From Methanolobus sp. (GTDB lineage: Archaea; Halobacteriota; Methanosarcinia; Methanosarcinales; Methanosarcinaceae): DNA of 64,000 nt. This document shows, piece after piece, positions 43,378 to 51,882 of the stretch. Every line of letters starts with the position of its first letter. Position 1 is the first letter of the stretch. Where the stretch lies: NCBI RefSeq assembly GCF_016278385.1, contig NZ_JADQBY010000020.1, positions 38,793 to 102,792 on the forward strand, in the 5' to 3' direction. Under the pieces are notes generated by a model. That model had not been told where the DNA came from. It saw nothing but the letters and a program-made list of their open reading frames with translations, and did not search any database. Both the position numbers and the translations under genes were made by a program.

Positions 43378-44382
43378 TCATTCAAGTTTGACTTCAACAT
43401 CCTGTTCCATGTAGAATTTCTCTCCAACGTAGAATCGGATGTATTCTTCTTTTCCACCTTTCAAAAGGCGAATCTTTGCTCCTTCTTCTTCTGCAATGTT
43501 GAGGAAAAGTCCTTCAAAACGAGAGGTAGTCTGTTCATTGTGTGCACTCTTGTTGATCATGCCCACAAGCAGGAGTTCATTTGCTGTGAACCTTTCAGCC
43601 ATTTCTGATATGAACTTGTATGTCTTCTTCTCTCCTTCTGTAATAAGCAACTGGCTTATTGGCTCAAATATTACTGCACAACCTTTTGGAAGCTTGCTTG
43701 TAAGTTCAAAGAATTTATCAAGTTCATATGTTGGCAACTTAATTATTCCATCTTCATTGCTGACCTGTTCACTTGTGGATGATATTTCGATGAATTTCAT
43801 TGCACCGATATCCATCAGATCTCCAATCTTTTCTTTGTACATAGCCGTACGTGGTTGGGTGGAAACAAGTACAATATTCACCATTTCTCCATAAAGGCGC
43901 AGGCAAATTTCGATGACGGAATCTTCATATCTGGTCTTTGGTGTGTATTCTATCAGTGTGGATCTGCTAAGCAGGCTGGAAATCTGATCAATTTCCAGAA
44001 TGCTGTCGATATCTTCTTCTGATTTTGAAAATACCATTCCTTCTATTAGAAAATCTCCAAGTTTTTCCCTTGGTATTGTCTTAAAGGCCTGGTACATCAA
44101 AATTCCAGCTGAGGCAAAAATACTAGTATAAACCGCACCCCAGAAACCCATAAACAGTAATATTGCCTCAGTGATATCTGCATCCTGTGAAGTGATCGCA
44201 ATTGATGGGAATATGGCTGTTGTGATAAGGAATATAGCTGTAAGCGCAAGGAGTAACCAGGCAACAGATCCTTTTTTTGTCTCAAAGTATACTTTGACCC
44301 AGAAATATATCGCTGCTAATCCACATGCCATTGATATGGAAACGAAAATGATGTGTATTATTGTTATATCCGGAGTTAACAT
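43378..44382 (-). CDS. Membrane protein with KaiC/RecA-like C-terminal domain
   Basis: A 334-residue protein. Three hydrophobic segments occupy about residues 8-28, 40-62 and 75-100. A cytoplasmic domain follows (about 135-330), with NIVLVSTQPRT, GCAVIFEPISQLLITEGEKKTYKFISEM-type and LLLVGMINKSAHNEQTTSRFEGLF stretches. This resembles the Walker-B-and-after half of KaiC/RecA-like domains and the DUF835-like archaeal sensors; a Walker A loop is not visible, so it is probably not an ATPase. Placed between cheC and cheD, it is a candidate membrane input or adaptor. Function unknown. Confidence 0.65.
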   Translation of the reverse strand: MLTPDITIIHIIFVSISMACGLAAIYFWVKVYFETKKGSVAWLLLALTAIFLITTAIFPSIAITSQDADITEAILLFMGFWGAVYTSIFASAGILMYQAFKTIPREKLGDFLIEGMVFSKSEEDIDSILEIDQISSLLSRSTLIEYTPKTRYEDSVIEICLRLYGEMVNIVLVSTQPRTAMYKEKIGDLMDIGAMKFIEISSTSEQVSNEDGIIKLPTYELDKFFELTSKLPKGCAVIFEPISQLLITEGEKKTYKFISEMAERFTANELLLVGMINKSAHNEQTTSRFEGLFLNIAEEEGAKIRLLKGGKEEYIRFYVGEKFYMEQDVEVKLE

Positions 44383-44434
44383 CTTGCTGTCACCTATATT
44401 TCATTATCATATTATATTATTGTATTAATATATA

Positions 44435-44908
44435 TTAGTATGTTTTTATGCCTTTACGTGCACTCTTGACAGTAAGTTCTCCATTTTCTGTGTCAAGTAT
44501 TATTGTACGTCCGTAATTCTCTCCTGTATCCTGTGCAATAATGGGAATTTTAAGCTCTTTTAGCACTTGCTTTGTAGCGGCTACATTTCGTTCTCCTATA
44601 TTGAGCTGGGTATTGGAATTAAAAGAAAACATACTGGCACCACCTGCTATTTTGGCCGTGGTCCTGTGTTTGTAAGCACCTATATCAACCATGCCATCAA
44701 GGAGTGCCGGTATGCCGGTATCTGCAAATTTTGCAGTATTTTCTTTTGATCTTGCCTGTTCAATACTCGGGAGCATAATATGTACCATCCCGCCAACGCC
44801 AGTGCTTTTGTCATAAAGTGAAATACCTACGCATGACCCCAGTCCAAGGGTCGTGAGTTTTCCAGGCTTTTTCACCACTGCACTATCGGCCATTCCCACT
44901 ATTATCAT
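44435..44908 (-). CDS. cheD: Chemoreceptor glutamine deamidase CheD
   Basis: A 157-residue CheD. The catalytic triad is visible as Thr in KLTTLGLGSC, Cys26 and His43 in GGMVHIMLP. CheD deamidates receptor glutamines and stimulates CheC phosphatase activity. It lies 2 bases downstream of cheC paralogue 2, which suggests these two are the working CheC-CheD pair. No receptor gene is in the window. Confidence 0.93.
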   Translation of the reverse strand: MIIVGMADSAVVKKPGKLTTLGLGSCVGISLYDKSTGVGGMVHIMLPSIEQARSKENTAKFADTGIPALLDGMVDIGAYKHRTTAKIAGGASMFSFNSNTQLNIGERNVAATKQVLKELKIPIIAQDTGENYGRTIILDTENGELTVKSARKGIKTY

Positions 44909-44910
44909 GT

Positions 44911-45528
44911 TTATCTCGTACGCATTTCTTCTATCCTTTCAAGTATGGTTTGCAATGAAGCTGAATCAAGCATCATATACATGTCACCACTCAGGCTATG
45001 GTATTCGTCTTCACCTGCAACCTCAAACAGTGTTGTCAGGCCGAAAACATGTTCCATTTTCCCGTTTATGTGTTGTTTTGCTTTTGTGAATATTTCGTCA
45101 GAGCTACCTTCTGATATTTTCGGTATAGAAGGCACTATTGCAAGGTTCAGGAATTTTGAAAGAGCATTATAGTAGCTTCCTGCAAGGATGTTAGCAACTT
45201 CAACAAAGGCTGACCTTTTCAGGTATTCATCATCTTCAGAACTACTGTCTTTTAGAAGCATTTCAGCCAGTGCCTCTGAGTGAGTTTTCCTGATTATAAG
45301 TATGAATCCTCCATTCATATCTCCCATTACTCTCACAATTGCACCGATTCTGTCTTTATTTGTATTGTTGCTGATATCATGTGCATCCAGTAATGTAAGG
45401 GCTGAACTGCTGACATTGATTGATTTGTCTACAAGTTGTGACAAGGCAGTTGTTGCATTCCCCATCCCTATATTTCCTACTTCATTTAATGCATCATAAT
45501 AAAACTTATCAAGTACTATGTTCATCAT
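44911..45528 (-). CDS. cheC: CheC-type phosphatase paralogue 2
   Basis: A 205-residue CheC in which both catalytic helices are intact: DALNEVGNIGMGNATTAL and SAFVEVANILAGSYYNAL each keep the Glu and Asn two residues later. It is the only one of the four copies with both sites complete, so it is the best candidate for the genuine CheY-P phosphatase, next to cheD. Confidence 0.92.
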   Translation of the reverse strand: MMNIVLDKFYYDALNEVGNIGMGNATTALSQLVDKSINVSSSALTLLDAHDISNNTNKDRIGAIVRVMGDMNGGFILIIRKTHSEALAEMLLKDSSSEDDEYLKRSAFVEVANILAGSYYNALSKFLNLAIVPSIPKISEGSSDEIFTKAKQHINGKMEHVFGLTTLFEVAGEDEYHSLSGDMYMMLDSASLQTILERIEEMRTR

Positions 45529-45538
45529 TTCACTCCTG

Positions 45539-46153
45539 TTAAATCATCGTGTCAATCCGCTCAAGTATAACGTCCATCGAATCAGGATCGAACAATGTCA
45601 GGAATATTCCATCCATTTCATGTCCCTCGATCGTGAACAATGTATCAAAAAGCAGTGCATTCTCTGCTTTCGTACTCATTTCTATGAGTATATGATCAAT
45701 TATAGCACCAAGCATGTCAAAAGTTTGCATTGGTGGTGATATTTTTATATTAAGTCTCAGAAAATCTGATAGAGAACTGACATAGGATCCTGCAAGAATG
45801 TGAGCAACCTCTTCTATGATCGATTGGTTTAAAGGAGTCATAATGTCAGTATCTTCTTCATTGGTAATTGTTGTACAAATGGTTTTGGCAGATTCTTCAG
45901 AAAGCATCATCATTATATATCCATCGATGTCTCCTGAAACCTCCATAATTACACATGATACAATGGTATCTGCTCCACCGGCAACTTCCGGTACTTTTTC
46001 AATCAATTCTACTTTAAGTCCGGGGACTTCAATTCTGACCTCTTTTGAGATCATTTTAGAAAGGGAAGTGACAGCATTACCAACGCCGATGTTAACAACT
46101 TCTCTTAATGCACTGATTTGTAATTCAGTCAAGTTTGATATTTTGTATTTCAT
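45539..46153 (-). CDS. cheC: CheC-type phosphatase paralogue 3
   Basis: A 204-residue CheC-family protein. The first site SALREVVNIGVGNAVTSL is intact; the second reads SIIEEVAHILAGSYVSSL, with Asn changed to His. The alteration is thus in the opposite half from paralogue 1. Ten bases separate it from paralogue 2. Confidence 0.9.
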   Translation of the reverse strand: MKYKISNLTELQISALREVVNIGVGNAVTSLSKMISKEVRIEVPGLKVELIEKVPEVAGGADTIVSCVIMEVSGDIDGYIMMMLSEESAKTICTTITNEEDTDIMTPLNQSIIEEVAHILAGSYVSSLSDFLRLNIKISPPMQTFDMLGAIIDHILIEMSTKAENALLFDTLFTIEGHEMDGIFLTLFDPDSMDVILERIDTMI

Positions 46154-46206
46154 ATGTTAACTCCTGGGTCATTTTGACACTATACTTCCTACAAAAAAGC
46201 AGCATG

Positions 46207-47028
46207 TCATTTTTGGTATATCCTCTCCTTCGAATTATATGGCTTGAAAGTATCTTTTGAAGGTCCAAGTAAAGTTTCAGTTTTGCCCATTATAAAGAAC
46301 CCGTCTTTGGAAAGTGCATTATAGAAGTCCATGTAGAGTACTTCCTGCAGTTCTTTCTGGAAATAGATAGTGACATTCCTGCAGAAAATGGCATCAAAAC
46401 CACTCATTTTAGGACCTGTTATAAGATCTTGCTTTTTAAATTGTGCAATTTTTTTAAGTTCGTCTGAAATAACGTAATCCTTTCCCTGTTTTGTGAAGTA
46501 CTTGTTTAAGAAAGCAGGTCTTACATCTTTCATTTCAATCTCTGAGTAAATTCCTTTTTGTGCTTTCAAAAGACTCTCTTTATCAATGTCAGTGCCTGTT
46601 ATTTTGATATTGTATTTATTGAAATCGTTACCCAACAGGTGGTGTAACAGCATTGCAATTGAATATGCTTCAACACCAATAGAACATCCTGCACTCCATA
46701 TACGTATGGTTCGAAGTCCACTGTTTTTTGCCTTGATCAGGGCGGGCAATACTTCTTTTTCAATAATATCATAGACTTCTGCATTTCTAAAGAAATTGGT
46801 AACATTGACAGTCAGTGTTTCCATAAGTTCTGGATACTCATTCCTGTTGTTTTGTAGTAAATTTACATATTCTTTATATGTTTTTGAGTTAGTTGCACGT
46901 AATCTGACATCAATCCTTCTTTTAAAATGTGAATCCTTATATTGTTCACAATTAAATCCAAGCTTTTGTTGTATTAGTTTTTTAAGAAGTTCGTAATCTT
47001 CATCCTTTTTTTCCATCGTTTTAAGCAT
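46207..47028 (-). CDS. cheR: Chemoreceptor glutamate methyltransferase CheR
   Basis: A 273-residue CheR with an N-terminal helical domain (FKRRIDVRLRA) and a SAM-binding domain: TVNVTNFFRNAEVY, RIWSAGCSIGVEAYSIAML, TGTDIDKESL and DAIFCRNVTIYF. It methylates receptor glutamates with SAM. GAGGG stands 7 bases before the ATG, within the end of the FtsA-like gene. No C-terminal receptor-tethering pentapeptide is evident. Confidence 0.94.
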   Translation of the reverse strand: MLKTMEKKDEDYELLKKLIQQKLGFNCEQYKDSHFKRRIDVRLRATNSKTYKEYVNLLQNNRNEYPELMETLTVNVTNFFRNAEVYDIIEKEVLPALIKAKNSGLRTIRIWSAGCSIGVEAYSIAMLLHHLLGNDFNKYNIKITGTDIDKESLLKAQKGIYSEIEMKDVRPAFLNKYFTKQGKDYVISDELKKIAQFKKQDLITGPKMSGFDAIFCRNVTIYFQKELQEVLYMDFYNALSKDGFFIMGKTETLLGPSKDTFKPYNSKERIYQK

Positions 47029-47031
47029 ATT

Positions 47032-49152
47032 TTATCCCTCTACAAATTCTATTGTTACATTGTTCCCCTCTCTCAGCGGGGTTGTAAACCTGGCCGGAAC
47101 ATTGTTCACAAGAAGACGCATACTTTTGCCAACAAGTTCTTCCTTTTTAATATCCATAAATTCAAACAGATCTGAAAGAATAGGGTCTGCTTCATCACCA
47201 TTTTTATACGTGACAGTGTCTCCATCATTGATTTTTGCAGAAATATCCGTCTTTTTCCCATTCAGGGTTATTTGTGGCAGTGACCCGTTGAATACCACTT
47301 CTTTACCATTGAGAAGTACTGTTATTTTTTGATCTTCTTCTGGTATTCCAAGAATATCTTTAAGCCTGTATTCGAACTCGGTCTTTTTAATGTCGATTGT
47401 ATCGCCATCATCAACAAAAAGTGTAGAAAGCTCAGATGGGTCTGCAACATTGTTATTAAGCTTAATGACATACTTAGTACTGTCAAAATGTTGTATACGA
47501 TTATTTATGATGATACTGATTTTCTCCGCTTCTGCAGAGTTGAATTCCTTGTCCAGGATATCCTGCAAACTGGGCATTCTGAGAATTACCTGTGCTCTGT
47601 CAGGGACATTATCATTAATTGATGCTTCCTTACCATTTATTGTAGCAAAAAGACCATTTTCTTCTTTTTTCCCGTTAACAGTTATTTTGAAGTTGTTTTT
47701 CATTTCCAATTTATCAATGAGGTCTTTAATCATCACCCGTGCATCTTTTCCATCAACTGGGGCTGTGAATTCAATAATTGTACCTTTATGAATCGGATCT
47801 CCAAGACTGGCTTTTTTCCCGTCAATCAATATACTGGCATGTTCTCCCAATTTCCCTTCAACGATGATAAATTCTGAATTGACATTAAAACTAAGTGCCA
47901 TTCCCGGACGAGGATAAAGACGGTTCACTTTCGCAGCAACAAGTGCGTCCATAACTGCCAGTCCGTTAACGTCCATAAGGTGTATTTCAGAACCGTTTAC
48001 TGTGACGTCAATGAATTCAATACCTTCATTTAGTACACCCATCCTGGCAATTCCAAGGGGTGTAATCATGTCAGCACCAGTTACCTTTCCGGTGCTATCT
48101 GAAAAATCTTCAATTTGCTTTGGAAGCCGGGAACCAATTCTTTGTGTTGGAAGTTCCAGATGCTTAGAAAGATGTTCTTTTAGTCCTGCGGTAAGTGACC
48201 CACCACCTACCAGGACAACAGCTCTCGGCGTTTTGCTGTTAAGTGATTTGATCTCTTCGGCAATATGGAGTGCCAGTTTATTTACCTCATTTTCAATATC
48301 AGAGATAATCTGGCTTACAGGAACCTCAGATATTATTCCAAAAATATCTTCCATCTCAATAGTTTCATTGCTTGTCAGAGCCTGTTTGATCATTTCACCT
48401 TTTTTAAAATCTACAAGGTAATGATCACATATAAAATCAGTAATTTCATCTCCTGCTTCAGGTACCATTCCATATCCGATAACAGTTCCATTATCAGTAA
48501 TGGCTATATCAGATGTACCTGCTCCAACATCCACAAGTGCAATGTTAAGTTTGCGCATGTCTGCTGGTATTGCAACATTCAATGCAGCAATGGGTTCCAG
48601 TGTGACACTGGATGCTTCTAGTCCGCATCTGTCAAGGACTGCAAACATACTATTGATAACTGCTTCAGGAAGAAATGTTGCAAGCACTTCAACGGAAATA
48701 GTACTTCCTTTCTGTCCTACTATATTTGCGATTCTCTGACCATCAAGCTCATAGTTAACAACTGAATATCCTACACAATTAAATCCTTTATCTATTCCAA
48801 GTTCATTACCTGCCCTTGCAACAGCTTCAAACTCAAGTTCCAAAATATCTCTTTTTGTTATTTCTCTGTAGGGTATTTCCAGTGAAAGTTTTGCTTTAGA
48901 TGTCTTCAGTGCTCTTCCTGCAACAGCAACTGATACTTTAGATAATTTGCTCCCAATTTGCTTTTCCAGATCATTTTTGACTGCTTCTACTACCTTTGCA
49001 ACCTTTTCGACATCATGGATTTGTCCGTCTTGCATGCTACGTTCGCCATGTTCATGTATGCAGGCAGCCTTGATGTTGAGTTGCTCATTTTCTGTAATGA
49101 GCCCAACAACAGTCCTTGTTCCGATATCCAGCGCAAAATGGGCACTATTCAT
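47032..49152 (-). CDS. FtsA/PilM-like actin-family ATPase with C-terminal beta-grasp-like repeats
   Basis: A 706-residue protein. Residues 1-370 form an FtsA-type actin fold: phosphate-1 ALDIGTRTVVGLI, an SHS2-like insert (SKVSVAVAGRALKT), phosphate-2 IALVDVGAGTSDIAI, and the adenosine motif VVLVGGGSLTAGLKEHL. The last 330 residues hold about four or five repeats of a V/I-N-G-K--, DGD-I pattern. This architecture closely resembles a long FtsA-like protein of Clostridia. I know of no such protein in chemotaxis operons; here it is embedded between cheC and cheR with 1-3-base gaps. No membrane-binding terminal helix is evident. A scaffold or positioning role for the Che machinery is my inference. 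Confidence 0.85.
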   Translation of the reverse strand: MNSAHFALDIGTRTVVGLITENEQLNIKAACIHEHGERSMQDGQIHDVEKVAKVVEAVKNDLEKQIGSKLSKVSVAVAGRALKTSKAKLSLEIPYREITKRDILELEFEAVARAGNELGIDKGFNCVGYSVVNYELDGQRIANIVGQKGSTISVEVLATFLPEAVINSMFAVLDRCGLEASSVTLEPIAALNVAIPADMRKLNIALVDVGAGTSDIAITDNGTVIGYGMVPEAGDEITDFICDHYLVDFKKGEMIKQALTSNETIEMEDIFGIISEVPVSQIISDIENEVNKLALHIAEEIKSLNSKTPRAVVLVGGGSLTAGLKEHLSKHLELPTQRIGSRLPKQIEDFSDSTGKVTGADMITPLGIARMGVLNEGIEFIDVTVNGSEIHLMDVNGLAVMDALVAAKVNRLYPRPGMALSFNVNSEFIIVEGKLGEHASILIDGKKASLGDPIHKGTIIEFTAPVDGKDARVMIKDLIDKLEMKNNFKITVNGKKEENGLFATINGKEASINDNVPDRAQVILRMPSLQDILDKEFNSAEAEKISIIINNRIQHFDSTKYVIKLNNNVADPSELSTLFVDDGDTIDIKKTEFEYRLKDILGIPEEDQKITVLLNGKEVVFNGSLPQITLNGKKTDISAKINDGDTVTYKNGDEADPILSDLFEFMDIKKEELVGKSMRLLVNNVPARFTTPLREGNNVTIEFVEG

Positions 49153-49153
49153 C

Positions 49154-49771
49154 TTATCCCATCATTTTTTTCATGATAGCTGCCATAATTATATCGGTGG
49201 CCCCGGGTTCGAAAAGCATATTAAATTCATGCTTTGAATTTGTGGACGGTATCATACATTCGCCTTTTACAACAATAAACTGATCAGCAAGAGTTCCGAT
49301 TTCCTTTTGTATGAAATCACCTACTCCTTCCATGTTTACTTCAATGCTTGGGTCGCCTATACTAAGACTGATTCCAAGGAAATCATTTACAACACGCATA
49401 TAGGAGCTACAGAGATTAAGCCCCATCTCACGAAGTTTCCTTATTTGTGGCTCTTCTATTTTTGTGGTCGTACCTATGGATTTCTTCATAAGCAAGTCGG
49501 AAAATGATAATGCTGAGAATTTAGGGAATAATATAAGAGTCCCACCAGTCACATCCCCAGTAATGTGCAGATGTATTCCTACGACACTTTTGTTTTTCCC
49601 TTCTTGATTGCTCCTTGCAATAATTTCATCCAGGCTAATCATTTCAACGATGGGTATGTCTATTTTAACGTCCCTGTTCACCATTTTTGAAAGCGAGGTA
49701 GCCAGATGGCCCATTCCAATATTTCCTGCTTCTTGAAATGCTCCTTTTGCCATTTCGTCTATTTCTGCCAT
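49154..49771 (-). CDS. cheC: CheC-type phosphatase paralogue 4
   Basis: A 205-residue CheC-family protein, the most divergent copy. The first helix GAFQEAGNIGMGHLATSL keeps Glu and Asn; the second region LREMGLNLCSSYMRVVNDF has lost the Asn (Leu) and the usual AGSY. It is immediately downstream of cheA (15 bases) and one base upstream of the FtsA-like gene. It might act as a CheC-like binding module for either neighbour. Confidence 0.85.
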   Translation of the reverse strand: MAEIDEMAKGAFQEAGNIGMGHLATSLSKMVNRDVKIDIPIVEMISLDEIIARSNQEGKNKSVVGIHLHITGDVTGGTLILFPKFSALSFSDLLMKKSIGTTTKIEEPQIRKLREMGLNLCSSYMRVVNDFLGISLSIGDPSIEVNMEGVGDFIQKEIGTLADQFIVVKGECMIPSTNSKHEFNMLFEPGATDIIMAAIMKKMMG

Positions 49772-49786
49772 GTTATTCCCTCTTAT

Positions 49787-51838
49787 TTAGATTAATGTAG
49801 CAATATCAAGGATTAGCGCGACATTTCCATTCCCTAGAATTGTTGCACCTGCAAATCCTCTCATGTTCCTCAATATTTTATTATCAAGTGTTTTGATTAT
49901 TACTTCTTGTTGTCCAAGAAGATCATCAACTACCAGTCCAATGTTGTTTCCCATTTTCTCAACAACAACAACAATCAGGTTCTTTTTATCTTCTTTTTCT
50001 TTAGGACAGTCAAGTATATCGTGCAGCCTTAGAAGTGGAAGTACTTCGCCTCTCAGCATGATTACTTCTTTTCCCTCTATTGACTTTATATCACTGGCTT
50101 TTATTCCCACGTCACGGATAACATTGCCAAGTGGTATGGCATAGGTCTCATCGGCTACGGTTACCATAAGTGATTGAATAATGGCTACTGTTAGTGGTAA
50201 TTGCAGCTTCATAATACTGCCCTGACCAGACACGGAAGTTATTTTTACACTTCCTCCCAGGGATTCTATTTTGGTCTTAACAGCATCCATTCCGACACCC
50301 CTTCCGGAAATGTCGGTGACAACTTTAGCCCCGCTAAAGCCAGACATGAAAATGAGATTTAGAGCATCGGTATCAGAAAGTTTATCGGCTTCTTCCTTGC
50401 TCATTATTCCTTTTTTGACGGCCACTTCTCTTAAGTGTGCAGGATCCATTCCTTTTCCATCATCTTCAACTTCAATGAGAACACTGTTTCTCTGACGTGA
50501 TGCAGCCAGTCTTACCATACCTGCAACAGGTTTTCCAAGCTGTTTACGGTCTTCTTCCGGTTCTATCCCATGGTCTACTGCATTGCGCAGCAAATGTACC
50601 AGTGGATCGCCGATCTCATCAAGGACGGTCCTGTCAAGTTCAATTTCTTTTCCTTCAATGATGAGGTTTATCTGTTTACCTTCGGATTTAGCCAGATCTC
50701 TTATCATTCTTGGGAATCTGCTGAATATCTGGTCTATAGGGACCATTCTTGATTCCATAACTTCCGTCTGTATCTCGTTAGTGAGGCGGTCAAGATTTGC
50801 AAGAGATTCATCAAGATCTTTCGCATTGAGATCAGAAGCAAGCTGGTTTAGTCTGATCTTGTTAATGATTAGTTCTCCGACAAGGTTCATCAGGTTATCA
50901 AGTCTTTCAATATTGACCCTGACACTCTGTATGCTTTTGACAGCATCTGACCTCTTGACTCCGGTGCTATTTTGTTGTTGTACCTCGCTTTCAGCTTCGT
51001 TAGTGTCCTGCATCTCTTTATCAGCAGGGAATGAGGTATCAGAAATTGTAGTTGGTATCACATCTTTGATCTCGGATATCTTCTTCAAAGTTCCACTAAT
51101 TTCTTCATCAGCGTTCTTTGTCGCAAAGATAACAGTAAATTCGAGATCAAATTTTTCATCTTCAAGTTCTGCTTCACTTGGTTCACACTTTATTATCTCA
51201 CCCATTTTGGTGACATTGATCAGTACTAGTGTCGATCGTGCTGACTTAAGTACGCATGATTCATCGAGGAGCACTTTTAAGGATACAATTCTGTTCCCGT
51301 CATTTGTAGCACTCTGAATTGCATGTTTCTCATTATCCGACAGCTCGATACCAATTTCAGATATTATATCTTCAACTGGTTCTGGATCAGCACTGAGTTC
51401 ATGTTCAATAGTACTACTGCTCTGAGTCACAGAACATGTGTTCTCTTTTACAGGCAATGTACCTTCCATAGCTTTTAAAAGAGTAGTTTGCAGAGAGCAA
51501 ATATCTACCTGTTCTCCACTATCCACAGTTTCTACAAGTGCTTCAAGTGTGTCAAGACATTCAAAGAGAATGTCTATAAGACCATTACTTACAGCAATCT
51601 GTGACTTCCGGACCATATCCATCAGGTTTTCCATTTCATGTGTCAGTTCGGCAATGGTGCTAAAACCCATTGTTGCTGACATTCCTTTCAATGTATGAGC
51701 TGAACGGAACATGGTAGTGATGTATTCTAGATCATTGGGGTTTTGTTCAAGTCCCAGCAATGAATCATTAAGTTGCTGCAGATGCTCTTCTGACTCTGCT
51801 TTAAATATTTCTTTATATTCTGACATATCCATGGTCAC
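49787..51838 (-). CDS. cheA: Chemotaxis histidine kinase CheA
   Basis: A 683-residue CheA with all five domains. The HPt domain has the phosphorylated His at residue 48 in RSAHTLKGMSA; a P2 response-regulator-binding region lies about 170-290; dimerisation helices follow (RVNIERLDNLMNLVGELI); the ATPase has LLRNAVDHGIE, VEDDGKGMD and ISGRGVGMDAV; a CheW-like domain ends it. Translation probably starts at GTG (51838) behind AGGG; the ATG two codons on is an alternative. No cheW gene is in the window, so the coupling protein must be elsewhere. Confidence 0.95.
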   Translation of the reverse strand: MTMDMSEYKEIFKAESEEHLQQLNDSLLGLEQNPNDLEYITTMFRSAHTLKGMSATMGFSTIAELTHEMENLMDMVRKSQIAVSNGLIDILFECLDTLEALVETVDSGEQVDICSLQTTLLKAMEGTLPVKENTCSVTQSSSTIEHELSADPEPVEDIISEIGIELSDNEKHAIQSATNDGNRIVSLKVLLDESCVLKSARSTLVLINVTKMGEIIKCEPSEAELEDEKFDLEFTVIFATKNADEEISGTLKKISEIKDVIPTTISDTSFPADKEMQDTNEAESEVQQQNSTGVKRSDAVKSIQSVRVNIERLDNLMNLVGELIINKIRLNQLASDLNAKDLDESLANLDRLTNEIQTEVMESRMVPIDQIFSRFPRMIRDLAKSEGKQINLIIEGKEIELDRTVLDEIGDPLVHLLRNAVDHGIEPEEDRKQLGKPVAGMVRLAASRQRNSVLIEVEDDGKGMDPAHLREVAVKKGIMSKEEADKLSDTDALNLIFMSGFSGAKVVTDISGRGVGMDAVKTKIESLGGSVKITSVSGQGSIMKLQLPLTVAIIQSLMVTVADETYAIPLGNVIRDVGIKASDIKSIEGKEVIMLRGEVLPLLRLHDILDCPKEKEDKKNLIVVVVEKMGNNIGLVVDDLLGQQEVIIKTLDNKILRNMRGFAGATILGNGNVALILDIATLI

Positions 51839-51882
51839 ACCAACCCTGAGATCATTCGATCTTCTCCTTTTCCAAAAACATT

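Noticed and set aside
50583..51317. A 244-codon plus-strand ORF opposite cheA.
   Set aside because: It is very Ser/Leu/Ile-rich, runs antisense to well-conserved CheA domains and matches no family.
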